Below are positions 54,068-63,175 of a DNA stretch of 64,000 bases, in pieces. The notes beneath the pieces were generated by a model, which was given only the letters and a program-made list of their open reading frames with translations, ran no database searches and was not told where the DNA came from. The stretch's first letter is position 1. Each line of letters starts with the position of its first letter. Source of the DNA: Xanthobacter autotrophicus Py2 (GTDB lineage: Bacteria > Pseudomonadota > Alphaproteobacteria > Rhizobiales > Xanthobacteraceae); NCBI GenBank assembly GCA_000017645.1, contig CP000781.1, positions 2,074,001-2,138,000 on the forward strand, written 5' to 3'. Made by a program: the position numbers and the translations under genes.

Positions 54068-55414
54068 ATGCCCATGACCACCCTTCAGTCCACGCCTGCG
54101 ACCCAGGTTCCCCCGGCCACCACTGCCGTGGTCCCCGCCGAGCTGCTTGAGGCGGGTCCCGCCGCGCGGCGTCCGACGGTGGGCGTTCCGGTGGGCCGGG
54201 TGATGGTGGGCGGCGGCGCGCCGGTGGTGGTGCAGTCCATGACCAACACCGACACCGCCGACATCGAGGGCACCGTGCGCCAGGTGGCCGCGCTGGCCCG
54301 CGCCGGCTCGGAAATCGTGCGCATCACGGTGGACCGCAACGAGGCCGCCGCCGCCGTGCCGCACATCAAGGAAAAGCTGCTGGCGCAGGGCATCGACGTG
54401 CCGCTGGTGGGCGATTTCCATTACATCGGCCACAAGCTGCTGGCCGATTATCCGGCCTGCGCCGAGGCGCTCGACAAATACCGCATCAATCCGGGCAACG
54501 TGGGCTTCGGCGACAAGAAGGACCGGCAGTTCGCCGCCATCGTCGAGACCGCCATCCGCCACGACAAGCCGGTGCGCATCGGCGCCAACTGGGGCTCCCT
54601 CGATGGTGAGCTGCTGACCCGCCTGATGGACGAGAACGCCTTGCTGCCACAGCCGGCGGAAGCCCGCGCCGTGACCCGCGAGGCGCTGGTGCGCTCGGCC
54701 CTGCTCTCGGCGGGGCTGGCGGAGGAGATCGGCCTTCCCCGCAACCGCATCATCCTCTCGGCCAAGGTCTCGGCGGTGCAGGACCTCATCGCCGTCTATG
54801 GCGAGCTGTCCCGCCGCGCCGACTATGCGCTGCATCTCGGCCTGACCGAGGCGGGCATGGGCTCGAAGGGCATCGTTGCTTCCACGGCGGCCATGGGGGT
54901 GGTGTTGCAGGCCGGCATCGGCGACACCATCCGCGTCTCCCTGACCCCGGAGCCCAACGGCGATCGCACCCGCGAGGTGCAGGTGGCGCAGGAAATACTG
55001 CAGACCATGGGCCTGCGCACCTTCGTGCCGCTGGTGGCCGCCTGCCCCGGCTGCGGGCGCACCACCTCCACCGTGTTCCAGGAGCTGGCGCAGAGCGTGC
55101 AGGAGATGATCCGCACCCGCATGCCGGTCTGGAAGGCGAAATTTCCCGGCGTCGAGACCCTGAACGTGGCGGTGATGGGCTGCATCGTGAACGGCCCGGG
55201 AGAGAGCAAGCATGCCGACATCGGCATCTCCCTGCCCGGCACCGGGGAGACCCCGTCCGCCCCGGTCTTCATCGACGGCAAGAAGGTGGCGACCCTGCGC
55301 GGCGCCAACATCCAGGACGAGTTCCGCCGGATGGTGGAGGCCTATGTGGAGCAGCGCTTCGGCGTCGGCGGCACGGCGGCGGCAGGGGCATCCCCGGCGG
55401 ACGCGGCGGAGTAG
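54068..55414 (+). CDS. ispG: 4-hydroxy-3-methylbut-2-enyl diphosphate synthase
   Basis: Iron-sulfur enzyme of the MEP isoprenoid pathway (also gcpE). The 448-aa protein has [49 protein letters not shown] and the [4Fe-4S] ligands in CPGCGRTT and [16 protein letters not shown]. The first 35 residues before [14 protein letters not shown] are Ala/Pro-rich and longer than in many homologues. ATGs at 54068 and 54074 are both possible; GAGGA fits both. It lies 115 bp after zur on the same strand. Confidence 0.95.
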   Translation: MPMTTLQSTPATQVPPATTAVVPAELLEAGPAARRPTVGVPVGRVMVGGGAPVVVQSMTNTDTADIEGTVRQVAALARAGSEIVRITVDRNEAAAAVPHIKEKLLAQGIDVPLVGDFHYIGHKLLADYPACAEALDKYRINPGNVGFGDKKDRQFAAIVETAIRHDKPVRIGANWGSLDGELLTRLMDENALLPQPAEARAVTREALVRSALLSAGLAEEIGLPRNRIILSAKVSAVQDLIAVYGELSRRADYALHLGLTEAGMGSKGIVASTAAMGVVLQAGIGDTIRVSLTPEPNGDRTREVQVAQEILQTMGLRTFVPLVAACPGCGRTTSTVFQELAQSVQEMIRTRMPVWKAKFPGVETLNVAVMGCIVNGPGESKHADIGISLPGTGETPSAPVFIDGKKVATLRGANIQDEFRRMVEAYVEQRFGVGGTAAAGASPADAAE

Positions 55415-55624
55415 GGCGAAGGAAGCCGTGAGCCGGCCCATGGGCCTTCGGCCAAGCCCGCGCGGCGCCTGAGCGTGACCCACCTGGCGCCGGTCGAAGA
55501 CCGGGGCCGATGGTACAAGGCGCTTCCGTTACCTCTGCCGTTACCAAAATTTCATGGAGTTCCGCCCTTCCTGCGCCATGGCCGGCTGCTCATATGCGTC
55601 TCGTCCAACCCAGTGGAGACGGAT

Positions 55625-56461
55625 ATGACTCCCGAGGAACGTGCCCTGATCGACGGCCTGTTCGACCGCATGCGCGGTGTCGCGAACCAGCCGCGTGACG
55701 CGGAAGCCGAGGCGCTGATTGCGCGCCGCGTCGCTGAGGCACCCCATGCCACCTACGCCCTCGCGCAGAGCGTGCTGGTGCAGGAGCATGCGCTCCAGCA
55801 GTCCTATGCTCACATCCAGGATCTGGAAGCCCAGCTTCAGGACGCCCAGGCCCGCGCCGCGGAGGCGCAGTCGCGTCCGTCCGGCGGCGGCTTTCTCGGC
55901 GGCCTGTTCGGCGGCGGCTCCCGCAGTTCCGTGCCCTCGGCCGGCACGCGCACGGCCGATGCCCCCATGGGGGTTCCGCCCGGATACGCCCAGCAGGGCT
56001 ACGGGCAGCAAGGCTATCCCCAGCAGGGCGGTGGTTATCAGCAACAGGGTTACCCGCAGCAGGGCTATCCCCAGCCGCAACAGGGCGGCCCGTGGGGGCA
56101 GCAGCCCCCGCAGCAGCGCGGCGGATTTGGTGGCGGCGGCGGTGGTGGCTTCCTTCAGGGTGCGCTGGCGACGGCGGCCGGCGTGGCCGGTGGTGCGCTG
56201 CTGTTCGACGGCATCAAGGGCATGATGTCCGGCGGCTCCGGCCCCGTGGCCACTGCGGCGGCGGCCGAGTTCGGCAAGCCGGCGGTCGAGCCCGGCAGCG
56301 GCAATCTCGGCCACGACGCCCAGACCGCGCTGGGTGGACAGGATCCGAGCCAGGGTGCGGGACAGGACGACGGCTGGAACGCCGACCCCCAGGATGTCAA
56401 CTTCGACGACGGCGGCGACTGGGGCAGCGACGACAGCTCGGACGACGGCTCCTGGACCTGA
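55625..56461 (+). CDS. DUF2076 protein with Gln/Gly/Tyr-rich low-complexity region
   Basis: A 278-aa protein. The N-terminal part (MTPEERALIDGLFDRMRGVA, then LIARRVAEAPHATYALAQSVLVQE) is typical of DUF2076. The middle (about residues 112-160) consists of PQQGY, QQGYP and QGGP units rich in Gln, Gly, Tyr and Pro, followed by a Gly-rich stretch and a hydrophobic segment (LQGALATAAGVAGGALLFDG), then an acidic Asp/Ser/Gly tail. GGAGAC precedes the ATG at 55625. Function unknown; a prion-like disordered region or periplasmic/membrane-associated role is possible. Confidence 0.85.
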   Translation: MTPEERALIDGLFDRMRGVANQPRDAEAEALIARRVAEAPHATYALAQSVLVQEHALQQSYAHIQDLEAQLQDAQARAAEAQSRPSGGGFLGGLFGGGSRSSVPSAGTRTADAPMGVPPGYAQQGYGQQGYPQQGGGYQQQGYPQQGYPQPQQGGPWGQQPPQQRGGFGGGGGGGFLQGALATAAGVAGGALLFDGIKGMMSGGSGPVATAAAAEFGKPAVEPGSGNLGHDAQTALGGQDPSQGAGQDDGWNADPQDVNFDDGGDWGSDDSSDDGSWT

Positions 56462-56496
56462 GGGACTGGCTCTGGCCCCACTTGATCAAGGTTTCG

Positions 56497-56523
56497 AACG
56501 GCGGTGCCCAGCACCGCCGTTTT
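56497..56523 (+). terminator. Rho-independent terminator after the DUF2076 gene
   Basis: AACGGCGGTGC-CCA-GCACCGCCGTT followed by TT and CGTTT; a perfect 11-bp stem 36 bp after the stop codon. Confidence 0.88.
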
Positions 56524-56636
56524 CGTTTGGCGGCCTGCGTGTCCGGCGTCTCATGATCAGCCGGCTTTCGTTTCCCGCCCCGACATTCTAGCTTCTGCGC
56601 CAATGCCCCGATGCGCGGGGGCGGCAGGGACAGACG

Positions 56637-57002
56637 ATGACGCCGTTCGGAAGGCGGGTGCGCGACCTGCGCGCCGCCCGCGACGTGACACTCACGGAAA
56701 TGGCCCGCGCCATCGGGGTCACGCCCACCTATCTGTCGGCTCTGGAAACCGGCAAGAGGGGCAAGCCCACCTGGGCGCTGGTGCAGCGGATCATCGCCTA
56801 TTTCAATGTGATCTGGGACGAGGCGGAGGATCTCCAGCGCCTCGCCGAACTGTCCCAGCCCCGGGTGGTGGTGGACACCGCGGACCTGAGCCCGCAGGCC
56901 ACCGAGCTCGCCAACCTGCTGGCCCGCGAGATCAGCCACCTGCCGCCGGAGGCGGTGGCCGAACTGCTGGGGCGCCTCAAGATCCTGCGCCGGCGCGGCT
57001 GA
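56637..57002 (+). CDS. XRE-family transcriptional regulator
   Basis: A 121-aa protein with an N-terminal Cro/C1-type HTH (FGRRVRDLRAARDVTLTEMA, then GVTPTYLSALETGKRGKP, residues about 4-60), followed by a short helical region. It is of the type annotated as XRE HTH in many Rhizobiales. Its targets are unknown. It is convergent with the cNMP-binding protein gene, with only 26 bp between stops. Confidence 0.88.
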   Translation: MTPFGRRVRDLRAARDVTLTEMARAIGVTPTYLSALETGKRGKPTWALVQRIIAYFNVIWDEAEDLQRLAELSQPRVVVDTADLSPQATELANLLAREISHLPPEAVAELLGRLKILRRRG

Positions 57003-57028
57003 AGCCGAGCCCCCTTACCCTCTCACCG

Positions 57029-57472
57029 TCACCCTCTCGCCTTTACCAGGGCCTGCGTGGTCTCCTGCAGGCGAAAGGCGAGGTCGCGCAGCACCGAGCG
57101 GGCCAGCGACGGAGTCTTGTCCAGGAGGTTCAGGAACAGGTCGGTCTCCATGCGCAGCACGCTCATGGGCTCGCCGGCCCGCACCGTGGCGGTGCGCGGC
57201 TCGCCGGTGAGCACGCCCATCTCGCCCACCACCGTGTCGCGGCCGAGCCGCGCCACCTCATGGGCTGCGCCGCCCGCCGCCACCTCGATCACCGCGGTGC
57301 CCTCAAGCACCACATAGGCGGCGTCGGGCGCCTCGCCCTGGGTGAACAGCACGTCGCCCGGCGCCACATCGAGCCGCGCCGCCGAGAAGGCGAGCAGCCG
57401 CAGCTGGCTCGGCTCCAGGTCGCGGAACATGGGGATGCGGGCGAGCGTGCGGGCCTCGTCTTCGATACTCAT
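57029..57472 (-). CDS. Cyclic-nucleotide-binding domain protein (stand-alone CNB)
   Basis: A 147-aa protein made almost entirely of one CNB domain: LRLLAFSAARLDVAPGDVLF, then EGTAVIEVAAGG, and the phosphate-binding cassette VVGEMGVLTGEPRTATVRAG, where the Glu and Arg that hold the cyclic nucleotide are present. No DNA-binding domain or channel is attached, so it would work through a partner. It is the last gene after a cyclase and an ABC-like protein on the same strand, 169 bp downstream of the latter, suggesting it reads the cyclase signal. Confidence 0.88.
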   Translation of the reverse strand: MSIEDEARTLARIPMFRDLEPSQLRLLAFSAARLDVAPGDVLFTQGEAPDAAYVVLEGTAVIEVAAGGAAHEVARLGRDTVVGEMGVLTGEPRTATVRAGEPMSVLRMETDLFLNLLDKTPSLARSVLRDLAFRLQETTQALVKARG

Positions 57473-57641
57473 GGGTCTATGATGCCCCCGTGCCTTGCGG
57501 GCACTTGCGGCATCCCTCCTGCAACGGGATCTCGCCCCCTGTGGGGCGCCCCGGATGTCCACACGTCCTGATGAAACGTGGGAACCTCCGGGCGGGCATT
57601 TTAGCGCGTTTTCGTTACGTGAAACTCTCTTCTTTTCAGGC

Positions 57642-60305
57642 TCATGCGCCCACGGCGGCCAGCCCCACCCCGGCCTCCACCCGCTCCACCTGTCCGTGGG
57701 CAAGCACGATCACCTGCGCGAACAGGTCGAGCGGCTCGCCGGCATCCAGCACCACCAGGGTGGTGCGTCCCGTCCGCCCCCCCAGCACCGAGCCGATGAG
57801 CTGGCTCTGCTCGGCCGGCGACAGGGGCACTAGCGCATCGTCGATGACGAGGATGGCGGGGTCGGCCAGAAGGCAGCGCGCCAGCGTGAGCTTGCCGCGC
57901 TCCGCCGCCGACAGGGGCAGGCCGCCTTCGCCCACCGCCACGTCGAGGCTGAGGCGTTCCACCTGGCCGATCAGGGCATCCTGCGCCAAGCATTCGCGGA
58001 CGATCTCGTCCACCACCGCCGCGGCGCCGGCCCGATCGGCGGCGATGCGGCCGAACAGCAGATTGTCGCGCACCGTCAGTGCCCGGCAATAGCTGTCGGG
58101 CTGGTAGCGGGCGAGGGCGATGCCCGACACGTCCTTCAGGTGCGCAAGCTGGGCGCGGCCGGCCAGCGCCCGGTCCTGCCAGTCCTCGTCGATGAGGCCG
58201 AAGCGGTGGCGCGGCTCGCAATAGCGGCCGGCGATGCGCAGCAGCAGCCCCCGCTCGTCCGCCGAGGGGTCATCCTCGATCCGGGTGGCGAGCGCGCGGG
58301 CCTCGCCCATCTCCTCTGCGCGCAGCAGGCCCTTGGTGTCGATCCCGGCGAGGTCCTCGGGACCGCCGGCCAGCTCGGACAGGATGCGCAGGGCGGAACG
58401 GCCCAGCGCGATCAGGTCAGCCGCGAGCCCGGCCTTCTCCAGCAGCGGCAACAGCGCCGGCTCGGCCAGCAGGGAAGCGGCGCCACGGGTGTCGTTCAGC
58501 GGGGTGGCGAACAGGATGTTCTCGGCCAGCGTCATCCAGCGGTTGAATGCGGCGAAGCGGAACGGCTCGATCAGCATCCGCCCGCTCTGCGCCTGCCGCT
58601 GGGCGACGGCATCGGTGACCGCCGCGCGCAGGGACACGATGCGCTCCGCGAGCGCCGGGGCCTGGTCCGGATCAAGCCGCCGCTCCAGGCCGAGCCGCAC
58701 CACGAGATCCCCCAGCCCGGCCCCGGCGAGGGCGGCAAGCGCCTTGCGGTCGAGCGCCGCCTCGTCGGCAAGGCCGAGGGCGGCGAGGTCCACGGCCTCC
58801 GTCAGGGCGCGGCCCGGCCGGCGCTCCAGCGCGAACAGAAGGTTGGTGCGCAGCGTGCCGGTGATGACGATGGGGTCGCCGCCCGCATAGGCCACGTGCC
58901 GCCCCACCACGGCCTCCGGGACATGGGCGAGATCGTGCCCGCCCATGCGCACGGTGCCGCTGTAGAGCGAGATGGCGCGGCCGCAGACGCGCGCCACCGC
59001 ATGCTTGCCGCCGGCATCGGGTCCCTTCAGCGCCACCGCCGTGCCGGGGGGCACCTCGAAACTCACGCTTTCCAGCAACAGGCTGCCGGCCGGGTCCACC
59101 ACGCCGAGGTCCGCCACCTTGAGGCTGCCGTCGAAGGCCGGTTCCGGACCGGGCGGCAGCTCCTGCGAGCCCTGCGGCCAGACCTCCCGGGTTTCAAGGT
59201 AATAGCGGGCGAAATCGTAGCGCACCTGGGCGATCAGGCGCTTCTCGTCCCAGTCGATCAGCTCCTTCAGCGGCTCGGGGATCTGGCCATAGGCCGCCAC
59301 CACCGCCACCAGCTGGCCGATGTTGATGGCCCCCGACAGGGCCAGCCAGCCGCCGACGGAGTAGAACACCAGCGTCGGCACGTCCGACATCAGCAGGTTC
59401 AGCACCCGGTCGGTGAAATTCTGCCGTTTGAGGTCGAGGCTGGCCTCGGAGACGACGCCAAGGCGGTGGTCCACCGCGCCGCGCTCGAACGGGCTGGTGG
59501 CGAAGCCGTGGACGAGGGGCAGGCGGTCGATGCCCGCCATCACCCGTTTGCCCAGCGCCACCGCCTCGCGCTGGTAGACTTGCAGCTTGCGCGCATTGTC
59601 TGCCCGCTGGATGCCCAGCAGCACATAATTCAGCACCAGGATGCCGATGGCGAAGCCACCCAGCACCGCGTTCTGGGTGAAGATGAGCAGGGTCGCCGAG
59701 CCGATCAGGCCGGCGGACTTCAGCGGCTGGGCGAAGGCCATGCCGGCGAAGGGGGAGATGGGCCCCACCTCGAACCGCATCATGTTGCCTACTTCCAGCG
59801 CCTTGCTCTTCATGGGCGCTTCCGGCCGCAGCCGCTGGATCACGTCGAACAGCTGCCGCCTGAGGCCGACGATGATGCGCTCGCCAAGCCGCGCCTTCGC
59901 CATCTCGATCAGGCGGGTGATGTGCTGCTGGATCAGCTGGAGCGCGAACAGCACCAGCGCGAGCCCGGCGAGCAGACCGAAGGCGCTCACCTCGAAGCCC
60001 TTCGAGCGGAACAGCACGAAGCCGCCCAGTGCGTCGGGCAGGCCGATGTCGAGCTCGAGCAGGCGCGGAACCGTGCCGCCGATGGCGTCGGTCACGCCGT
60101 TGACGATGAGGCGCGGCAGTTCCAGCGAGGCATAGTTGAAGGGCAGCAGCAGCAGGACGAGGGCGAACAGCTTGATATGGCTCGCCGGAGCCACTCTCCA
60201 GAGGTAGCTGAGCACGTCGCGGGGCAGGGCGCCATTGGATGCCGCGCCCTGCCGGGCCGGAGCGTGTGTCTTGCTGTCAGGAGGGGTGGAAGGCACGCCG
60301 CTCAT
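57642..60305 (-). CDS. ABC-transporter-like membrane protein with degenerate, expanded ATPase domain
   Basis: An 887-aa protein. Residues about 35-370 form an ABC-exporter-like membrane domain (hydrophobic helices such as IKLFALVLLLLPFNYASLEL and VSAFGLLAGLALVLFALQLI). The nucleotide-binding part has lost or altered every key motif: the P-loop region reads KGPDAGGKHAV (about 427), the signature reads LSAAERGK (about 798), Walker B is AILVIDDA with Asp for the catalytic Glu, and the H-loop site is VVLDAGEP. Between P-loop and signature is a 370-residue region with three copies of the ABC helical motif: TLRTNLLFA, TLAENILFA and TVRDNLLFG. Start at ATG 60305. It lies between a cyclase and a cNMP-binding protein. 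ATP hydrolysis is doubtful. Confidence 0.85.
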   Translation of the reverse strand: MSGVPSTPPDSKTHAPARQGAASNGALPRDVLSYLWRVAPASHIKLFALVLLLLPFNYASLELPRLIVNGVTDAIGGTVPRLLELDIGLPDALGGFVLFRSKGFEVSAFGLLAGLALVLFALQLIQQHITRLIEMAKARLGERIIVGLRRQLFDVIQRLRPEAPMKSKALEVGNMMRFEVGPISPFAGMAFAQPLKSAGLIGSATLLIFTQNAVLGGFAIGILVLNYVLLGIQRADNARKLQVYQREAVALGKRVMAGIDRLPLVHGFATSPFERGAVDHRLGVVSEASLDLKRQNFTDRVLNLLMSDVPTLVFYSVGGWLALSGAINIGQLVAVVAAYGQIPEPLKELIDWDEKRLIAQVRYDFARYYLETREVWPQGSQELPPGPEPAFDGSLKVADLGVVDPAGSLLLESVSFEVPPGTAVALKGPDAGGKHAVARVCGRAISLYSGTVRMGGHDLAHVPEAVVGRHVAYAGGDPIVITGTLRTNLLFALERRPGRALTEAVDLAALGLADEAALDRKALAALAGAGLGDLVVRLGLERRLDPDQAPALAERIVSLRAAVTDAVAQRQAQSGRMLIEPFRFAAFNRWMTLAENILFATPLNDTRGAASLLAEPALLPLLEKAGLAADLIALGRSALRILSELAGGPEDLAGIDTKGLLRAEEMGEARALATRIEDDPSADERGLLLRIAGRYCEPRHRFGLIDEDWQDRALAGRAQLAHLKDVSGIALARYQPDSYCRALTVRDNLLFGRIAADRAGAAAVVDEIVRECLAQDALIGQVERLSLDVAVGEGGLPLSAAERGKLTLARCLLADPAILVIDDALVPLSPAEQSQLIGSVLGGRTGRTTLVVLDAGEPLDLFAQVIVLAHGQVERVEAGVGLAAVGA

Positions 60306-60365
60306 GTAACCGTTTTGCTGACGCAACGGCCGCTTTGCAAGCGCGAAGCGGCCCAAGGATACGCT

Positions 60366-62555
60366 CTAGTTGATGCTTCCGGCAGGCGTCGGGGTGGTGG
60401 AGGCATTCGCGCACCTCTCGGCATAGAGCGTGTAGAAGCGCGAGAGGCGGTCCGGACCTTCGCTCGCCAGCGCCTCGGCGGCGGCGAGGGCCAGCGCAAA
60501 ATGCCCGGCGCCATAGGCCGACATGAGCGCGGCGTGGCGCCGGGCCAGCGCGTCGAACGCGCCGGAGCCGGCGAAGGCGGCGTCTCCCGCCAGCAGATAG
60601 AGCTGGCTTGCCCGCGACTTGCCCTTCAGCATCAGGAGGTCGGCTTCCAGGAACGGCAGGTCGGCCACGGCGGCGCGCGTCGCCTCGGAGACCAGGATGT
60701 CCACGCGCATGGACTTGGTCGCCCCCTCGATGCGCGAGGCGAGGTTCACGTCATCGCCCAGGCAGGAATATTCCAGCCGCTGGTCGGAGCCGAGGTTGCC
60801 CACGCAGCACGGCCCGGTGGCGAGCCCGATGCCGCAGCGCACCGGCGAGAACGGCCGGCCCGCCGCCTCCGCCTGCCGGCTCCATTCCACGTTCAGGGCA
60901 TCGAGCCGGGCCGACATGGCCAGCGCGCACAGGGCCGCGTTGCGGGCGTGGGCCGGATCGTCCACGGGCGCGTTCCAGAACGCCATGATGGCGTCGCCGA
61001 TATATTTGTCGATGGTGCCGCCATGGGCCAGCACCACCTGCGTCATGGGGGTGAGATAGGCATTCATGAAGCGGGTGAGCGCCTGCGCGTCCATGGTCTC
61101 CGACAGCGAGGTGAAATCGCGCAGGTCGCAGAACAGGATGGTGATCTCCCGCGTCTCGCCGCCGAGCACCAGGCGCTCGGGATTTTCCGCCAGCTTCTCC
61201 ACCACCTGGGGCGAGACGAAGCGGCCGAACACCGAGCGCACCCATTTCTTCTGCTGCTGCTCGTCGCGATAGAGCGCCAGCACTCCCATGAGATAGACGC
61301 CGAGCACCGCCCACCCCGGCCCCATGGGATCGAGCAGCAGGTCGAGACGGGTGAAGGCGAACCATGCCCCCGCCGCCAGCGCCGCCAGCACCCCCAGCCC
61401 GGCCACCCCCGCCGCCAGCGCCGGGACGCGGGGCAGGATCAGGGCCAGCAGCAGGCCCAGCACCGCCGTGAGCACCATTTCCGCCCCGCGCGCCCAGTCC
61501 GGCCGCACCAGGTTGGCCCCGGTCACCATGTGCTCGATGAGCTGGGCCTGGATTTCCACCCCCGCCACCGCCGCGTCGATGGGGGTGGCGCGCGTGTCCA
61601 TGAGGCCGGCGGCGCTGGTACCCACCAGCACGATCCGCCCCTCCAGCTCCTCCCGCGGCACGGTGCCATCCAGCACGGCGGCGGCGGAGAGGAAGCGGCG
61701 CGGGTCGGTGGGGGTAAAGCGCACCCGCACTTCCCCCTGGGCGTCGGTGGGCACGTCGAGGGCACCGATCTTCACCGCGGTGATGCCGGACTTGGTGCCG
61801 AAGCCCTCGTCGCCGCTGGCGTTGGAGGCGCGCACCACATAGGTGGTCGCCCCCTGCGCCACCCTGAGCGCCTCGGCGCCGAGGCCGGGCACCAGCTTGC
61901 CGTCGAACGCGAGCAGCAGGGGCACGCGGCGCACCACCTGGTCGCGGTCGGGCAGCCAGTTCAGCGCCCCGATGCCTTTTGCCGCCGCCGCAAGGCCGGG
62001 CAGGGGCGCCACCGCGCCGGCGAAGCGCGGCGCGAAAGCGAGCGGATCGTCGCCGGCGGCGGCGATGCCCCATTTCGCCGGATAGGTGGTGCCGGTACGC
62101 GTTCCCGTGAGCACCGCGCCCAGCACGGACGGGCTTTCCGCAAGCGCGCGGGCGAGGATCTCATCGTTGCTCTCGCGGCCGGCCAAAGCGGTCTGGACCG
62201 GTGCGCGCACATCCTCGGGCAGCAGGCCCACCACGGCGGCGGGGTCGAGCCGGTCCGGTTCGGAGAACACCATGTCGAAGGCGATGGCGCCGGCGCCCGA
62301 TGCGGCAAGCTTGTCCACCAGCCGGGCAACTGTGGCGCGGGGCCAGGGCCATTGGCCGATGCGGGCAAGCGAGGCCTCGTCCACATCCACCACGCGCACC
62401 GGCAGGTCCGGGTCGTAGGCACGGGGAGCGGCGCGCTGGTAGAGGTCGAACAGGCCGTTGCGCGCGTCCGCCAGCGGGCCGGGATCGGCGCCCATGACCA
62501 GGAGGCCGGCGGCGAGGGGGCCGCCCACGGCGAGCCAATAGAGGCGGGACCACAT
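60366..62555 (-). CDS. CHASE2-domain adenylate/guanylate cyclase (class III)
   Basis: A 729-aa membrane cyclase. An N-terminal membrane helix is followed by an extracytoplasmic CHASE2 sensor (VRVVDVDEASLARIGQWPWP, AIAFDMVFSEPD, RIVLVGTSAAGLMDTRATPI), then about three membrane helices (residues 355-430) and a class III cyclase domain: ITILFCDLRDFTSLSE with the first metal aspartate, GGTIDKYIGDAIMAFWNAP with the second, and YSCLGDDVNLASRIEG. Substrate-defining residues were not checked, so cAMP versus cGMP is open. It is the first gene of the three-gene minus-strand cluster. Confidence 0.92.
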   Translation of the reverse strand: MWSRLYWLAVGGPLAAGLLVMGADPGPLADARNGLFDLYQRAAPRAYDPDLPVRVVDVDEASLARIGQWPWPRATVARLVDKLAASGAGAIAFDMVFSEPDRLDPAAVVGLLPEDVRAPVQTALAGRESNDEILARALAESPSVLGAVLTGTRTGTTYPAKWGIAAAGDDPLAFAPRFAGAVAPLPGLAAAAKGIGALNWLPDRDQVVRRVPLLLAFDGKLVPGLGAEALRVAQGATTYVVRASNASGDEGFGTKSGITAVKIGALDVPTDAQGEVRVRFTPTDPRRFLSAAAVLDGTVPREELEGRIVLVGTSAAGLMDTRATPIDAAVAGVEIQAQLIEHMVTGANLVRPDWARGAEMVLTAVLGLLLALILPRVPALAAGVAGLGVLAALAAGAWFAFTRLDLLLDPMGPGWAVLGVYLMGVLALYRDEQQQKKWVRSVFGRFVSPQVVEKLAENPERLVLGGETREITILFCDLRDFTSLSETMDAQALTRFMNAYLTPMTQVVLAHGGTIDKYIGDAIMAFWNAPVDDPAHARNAALCALAMSARLDALNVEWSRQAEAAGRPFSPVRCGIGLATGPCCVGNLGSDQRLEYSCLGDDVNLASRIEGATKSMRVDILVSEATRAAVADLPFLEADLLMLKGKSRASQLYLLAGDAAFAGSGAFDALARRHAALMSAYGAGHFALALAAAEALASEGPDRLSRFYTLYAERCANASTTPTPAGSIN

Positions 62556-63175
62556 GCGGCCGGCGCGCTTTCGCTGGATCGAACGGGTGGATCGAACGGC
62601 GCAACCCTAGAGCAAATCGGCGGCGATCGGAATCGGGGGCGGGGTGTGGAGACGGGCCGGGAGCCCTCTCCCGCGTGCAGGCAGGGTTGGGAGGGGGAAG
62701 CGGCCTCCGCAGATCCGGCTCAACGGGACAAGGCTGCGTCCCATTCCAGAACACCCGCTGGCCCAAGGCCTGCACGCAGAGGGAACGCAGCATGACCGAA
62801 TCGGTTGCGGCCAGGTTTTCGCGGTTCGTTCCCAAGGCTCGCCGCGATCCTGGCGCCTTGTCTCCTCCCCTCCCGCGTGGGAGAGAGCCGGCGCTTCTCC
62901 ACCCCGTCGCCCTCCGGCTTGACCGGAGGGTCCATCTCGCCGCGTTGCCCCGGCCGTTCAGTGGGCCGTCCGGTCAAGCCGTCCGGCGACGGTGCTCTCT
63001 CGTCCTAAGGCGCCGCCCCGCCCCATCCTCGACGCTCGGCTGCGCGCAAACCCCAAATGGAGGCGGTTGACCGCACGCGGGAGAGGGAGCTTGGCCGGTT
63101 CTCTCCGCAACCGGGCGCTCGCCCCGTGGCGGGGCGTCTCTCCCCTTTGGCGGCGATCGGTGCTATCCAGTCGCG
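62556..63175. other. 620-bp noncoding, repeat-rich region between divergent genes
   Basis: No gene recognised on either strand. It holds the dispersed GC-rich element at 62664-62700, a 21-bp motif at 62794-62814 shared with 44811-44831, a hairpin CCTCCGG-CTTGA-CCGGAGG at 62911-62929, and a related half site near 62968. Promoters of the divergent cyclase and kdsD-type genes must lie here. Confidence 0.6.
62664..62700. repeat. Dispersed GC-rich hairpin element, copy 6
   Basis: CCCTCTCCCGCGTGCAGGCA followed by GGGTTGGGAGGGGGAAG. The best match to the family consensus; compare 1486, 12339, 23661, 28138 and 28196. Confidence 0.65.

Noticed and set aside
58140..62795. A 1551-codon open frame on the plus strand opposite the ABC-like and cyclase genes
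   Set aside because: Its composition (His, Arg, Gln, Gly-rich, no domain) is that of an antisense frame in GC-rich DNA, and both genes on the other strand have full family motifs.
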